64,000 bases of DNA from Pseudovibrio exalbescens (GTDB taxonomy: Bacteria; Pseudomonadota; Alphaproteobacteria; Rhizobiales; Stappiaceae), in the NCBI RefSeq assembly GCF_028737195.1, contig NZ_JAQZAJ010000002.1, positions 558,001 to 622,000 of the forward strand, read 5' to 3'. Below are positions 63,629 through 64,000 of this stretch, in pieces. Under the pieces are notes generated by a model. The model saw only the letters and a list, made by a program, of their open reading frames with translations, had not been told where the DNA came from and ran no database searches. Position 1 is the first letter of the stretch. Every line of letters begins with the position of its first letter. A program made the translations under genes and the position numbers.

Positions 63629-64000
63629 ATGTTTGAATCTCTCATCGGCTTTGCCGCCCTCCTGACCCTGATCTTTCTTCGGGTGCCCATAGCCTTTGCC
63701 ATGATCGCCGTAGGCGCCTTCGGGTTTGCCAGCATGCGCGGATGGGATGCCACGTGGGCCATGATCAGCTCCATCGGGTTTGAAACCGGCTTGTCCTACT
63801 CGCTCTCGGTGGTGCCCCTGTTCATCCTCATGGGCAATCTGCTCACCATTTCCGGTGTCAGTCATGGTCTTTATGCAGCGGCAAACCACCTGCTCGGCGG
63901 TGCCCGTGGCGGTCTGGCCATGGCTTCGGTCGTGGCATGTGGCGGCTTCAGCGCGGTCTGCGGGTCTTCGCTGGCAACAGCGGCCACCATGTCCAAGGTC
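63629..64000 (+). CDS. dctM: TRAP transporter large permease DctM, 3'-truncated by window edge
   Basis: The frame from ATG 63629, three bases after dctQ, stays open to the window end (124 codons). It reads MFESLIGFAALLTLIFLRVPIAFAM, then LSYSLSVVPLFILMGNLLTISG and CGGFSAVCGSSLATAATMSKV, the start of a DctM/SiaM transporter subunit with the conserved cytoplasmic GG-FSA-CGSS-ATA-M loop. The remainder lies outside the window. Confidence 0.9.
   Translation, partial: MFESLIGFAALLTLIFLRVPIAFAMIAVGAFGFASMRGWDATWAMISSIGFETGLSYSLSVVPLFILMGNLLTISGVSHGLYAAANHLLGGARGGLAMASVVACGGFSAVCGSSLATAATMSKV

Overview
The window comes from an alphaproteobacterium. Several conserved blocks point there: ptsN-hpf-rpoN-lptB-lptA-lptC-rnd, the rplU-rpmA-(GNAT)-obgE-proB-proA-nadD-rsfS-rlmH-envC-ctpA-deacetylase-rppH string, Hsp20 followed by DUF1150, and a 206-residue stand-alone RNase D. 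TRAP transport, HutW/HutX heme handling and mixed sugar/aromatic catabolism suggest a facultatively anaerobic, possibly marine member of the Hyphomicrobiales. A Stappiaceae-like relative (Pseudovibrio/Roseibium type) is my inference; no rRNA is present to settle it. No insertion sequences, prophage, CRISPR array or rRNA were seen.

Layout. 1-2.6 kb: end of a heme-degradation pair (hutW partial, hutX), then hsp20 with a ROSE-like RNA thermometer, and DUF1150. 2.7-8.9 kb: ptsN, hpf, rpoN, LPS export genes lptB/A/C, rnd and tRNA-Leu(CAG). 9-13.5 kb: an NDUFA9-like reductase, uppP, a GST, queG and rppH. 13.5-26.1 kb: a long reverse-strand housekeeping run from rplU to the polysaccharide deacetylase, with three tandem GNAT acetyltransferases between rpmA and obgE. 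26.8-31.7 kb: tRNA-Ser(CGA), ackA, a HAD hydrolase with a GDPD phosphodiesterase, and a TetR/VOC divergon with two palindromic operators.

31.9-42.4 kb is the most interesting region. It is a compact locus with an AraC regulator, two PTS IIB proteins, a IIC, a fused HPr-EI-IIA protein, a PflD-sized glycyl radical enzyme with its activase, a fructose-6-phosphate-aldolase-type enzyme and an RmlD-like reductase. Gene content and transcriptional topology match the E. coli ptsA / frwCB-pflDC-frwD / yijO locus. Work on E. coli PflD and YbiW, as I recall it, showed that this kind of enzyme opens 1,5-anhydrohexitol-6-phosphates to 1-deoxyfructose-6-phosphate, which FsaA/FsaB then cleaves. The window therefore appears to hold an alphaproteobacterial anhydrohexitol glycolysis locus. 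GldA is absent and an RmlD-like reductase sits inside the operon. The divergent ptsA/frwC promoter region is flanked by two inverted 34-bp copies of a probable AraC-type operator.

42.5-55.7 kb: a Gfo/Idh oxidoreductase with a UPF0303 protein, a GNAT, a frameshifted LysR beside an SDR, a YnjBCD-like ABC importer, a gate-domain membrane protein, an arginase-ornithine cyclodeaminase operon divergent from an Lrp regulator, and a GYF-domain membrane protein. 55.8-64 kb: a MarR-maiA operon divergent from an eight-gene operon (fumarylacetoacetase, MBL-fold protein, FAD monooxygenase, DUF2783, VOC protein, TRAP DctP/Q/M) that runs off the end. It looks like uptake and degradation of an aromatic acid through maleylacetoacetate and fumarylacetoacetate, with matching MarR operator dyads on both sides of the divergent promoter region.
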